From DAINBT01 sp036732785 (lineage in GTDB: Bacteria; Planctomycetota; Phycisphaerae; Sedimentisphaerales; SM23-30), in the NCBI GenBank assembly GCA_964537505.1, contig CAZICK010000040.1, positions 1-33,233 of the forward strand: DNA of 33,233 nt, given 5' to 3'. Both the position numbers and the translations under genes were made by a program. The notes beneath the pieces were generated by a model. That model was given only the letters and a program-made list of their open reading frames with translations, was not told the DNA's origin and did no database searches. Below are positions 33,027 to 33,233 of the stretch, in pieces (within the stretch, counting starts at the first letter, position 1; each line of letters starts with the position of its first letter).

Positions 33027-33055
33027 ATTATACCCGAAACCCTCCTGTATGTCAA
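33027..33055 (-). promoter_or_regulatory. Consensus promoter of the PEP-CTERM gene
   Basis: On the minus strand TTGACA (33055-33050), a 17-base spacer and TATAAT (33032-33027) match the sigma-70 consensus at all twelve positions. The predicted start is near 33020, leaving a leader of about 190 nt before the gene at 32829. Confidence 0.75.
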
Positions 33056-33233
33056 TAGCTATTGGCGGAAATATGACATTATTCCTGAGCGGTCATAATT
33101 GCAGTTGTCACATATTGAGTTACAGTAATGCCAGGCCGGGGTTGTCACTATGATTAGCGGCACAATTATCTTTTCGTCTATATAATCGGCTCCTCATAAG
33201 AATCTGTACATGGATATGCCAAAAAATGACTGG
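33056..33233. other. Right-edge non-coding sequence
   Basis: No gene is supported. The stretch is AT-rich. A short open frame on the plus strand overlaps the promoter of the PEP-CTERM gene and lacks a ribosome site. Confidence 0.4.

Noticed and set aside
32917..33153. A 78-codon plus-strand frame at the right edge
   Set aside because: It lies across the promoter and leader of the PEP-CTERM gene on the other strand, with no ribosome site and no recognisable content.

Overview
The window most likely comes from a Planctomycetota genome, probably an anaerobic or sediment-type lineage near the Phycisphaerae/Sedimentisphaerales. This is inferred from the gene mix, not from a marker phylogeny: three Tat-exported sulfatases in a row, a Tat-exported Gfo/Idh/MocA dehydrogenase, a PEP-CTERM/HAF-repeat secreted protein, a type II secretion cluster with a very long secretin, and a HYExAFE-type nuclease-like gene joined to hisS. 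No tRNA, rRNA, CRISPR array or transposase gene was seen.

Layout. (1) 54-5237 (+): three sulfatases, each with a twin-arginine signal and a formylglycine-type active-site motif, probably one polysaccharide-desulfation operon. (2) 5238-5690: non-coding, with a dyad, a strong promoter and a compact two-hairpin transcript unit ending in an intrinsic terminator; this is a candidate small RNA. (3) 5691-7672 (-): an Ogt-type DNA alkyltransferase and a divergent galactokinase-like GHMP kinase, separated by a 176-bp near-perfect palindrome (6254-6429). (4) 7673-8365: a long structured intergenic region. (5) 8366-21111 (+): a type II secretion cluster in the order gspE-F-G-H-I-J-K-L-M-C-D, where L, M and C are assigned partly by position. 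The GspE ATPase carries a two-part MshEN signature, predicting control by c-di-GMP. (6) 21196-21675 (-): a flavodoxin. (7) 21894-25166 (+): an exported HEAT-repeat protein and an unrecognised membrane-anchored protein. (8) 25269-27208 (-): mnmE and a receiver-only response regulator. (9) 27655-28104 (+): a lone FliN/SpoA-domain protein. (10) 28150-30029 (-): hisS overlapping a nuclease-like gene. (11) 30374-31639 (+): a Tat-exported oxidoreductase. (12) 31705-32829 (-): a PEP-CTERM HAF-repeat protein behind a consensus sigma-70-type promoter with a long leader.

How it fits together. The sulfatases, exported dehydrogenase, PEP-CTERM protein and type II secretion system suggest a surface-active polysaccharide degrader. 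The GspE signature links secretion to c-di-GMP. The least explained elements are the candidate small RNA, the 176-bp foldback element, the structured region ahead of gspE and the leader of the PEP-CTERM gene.
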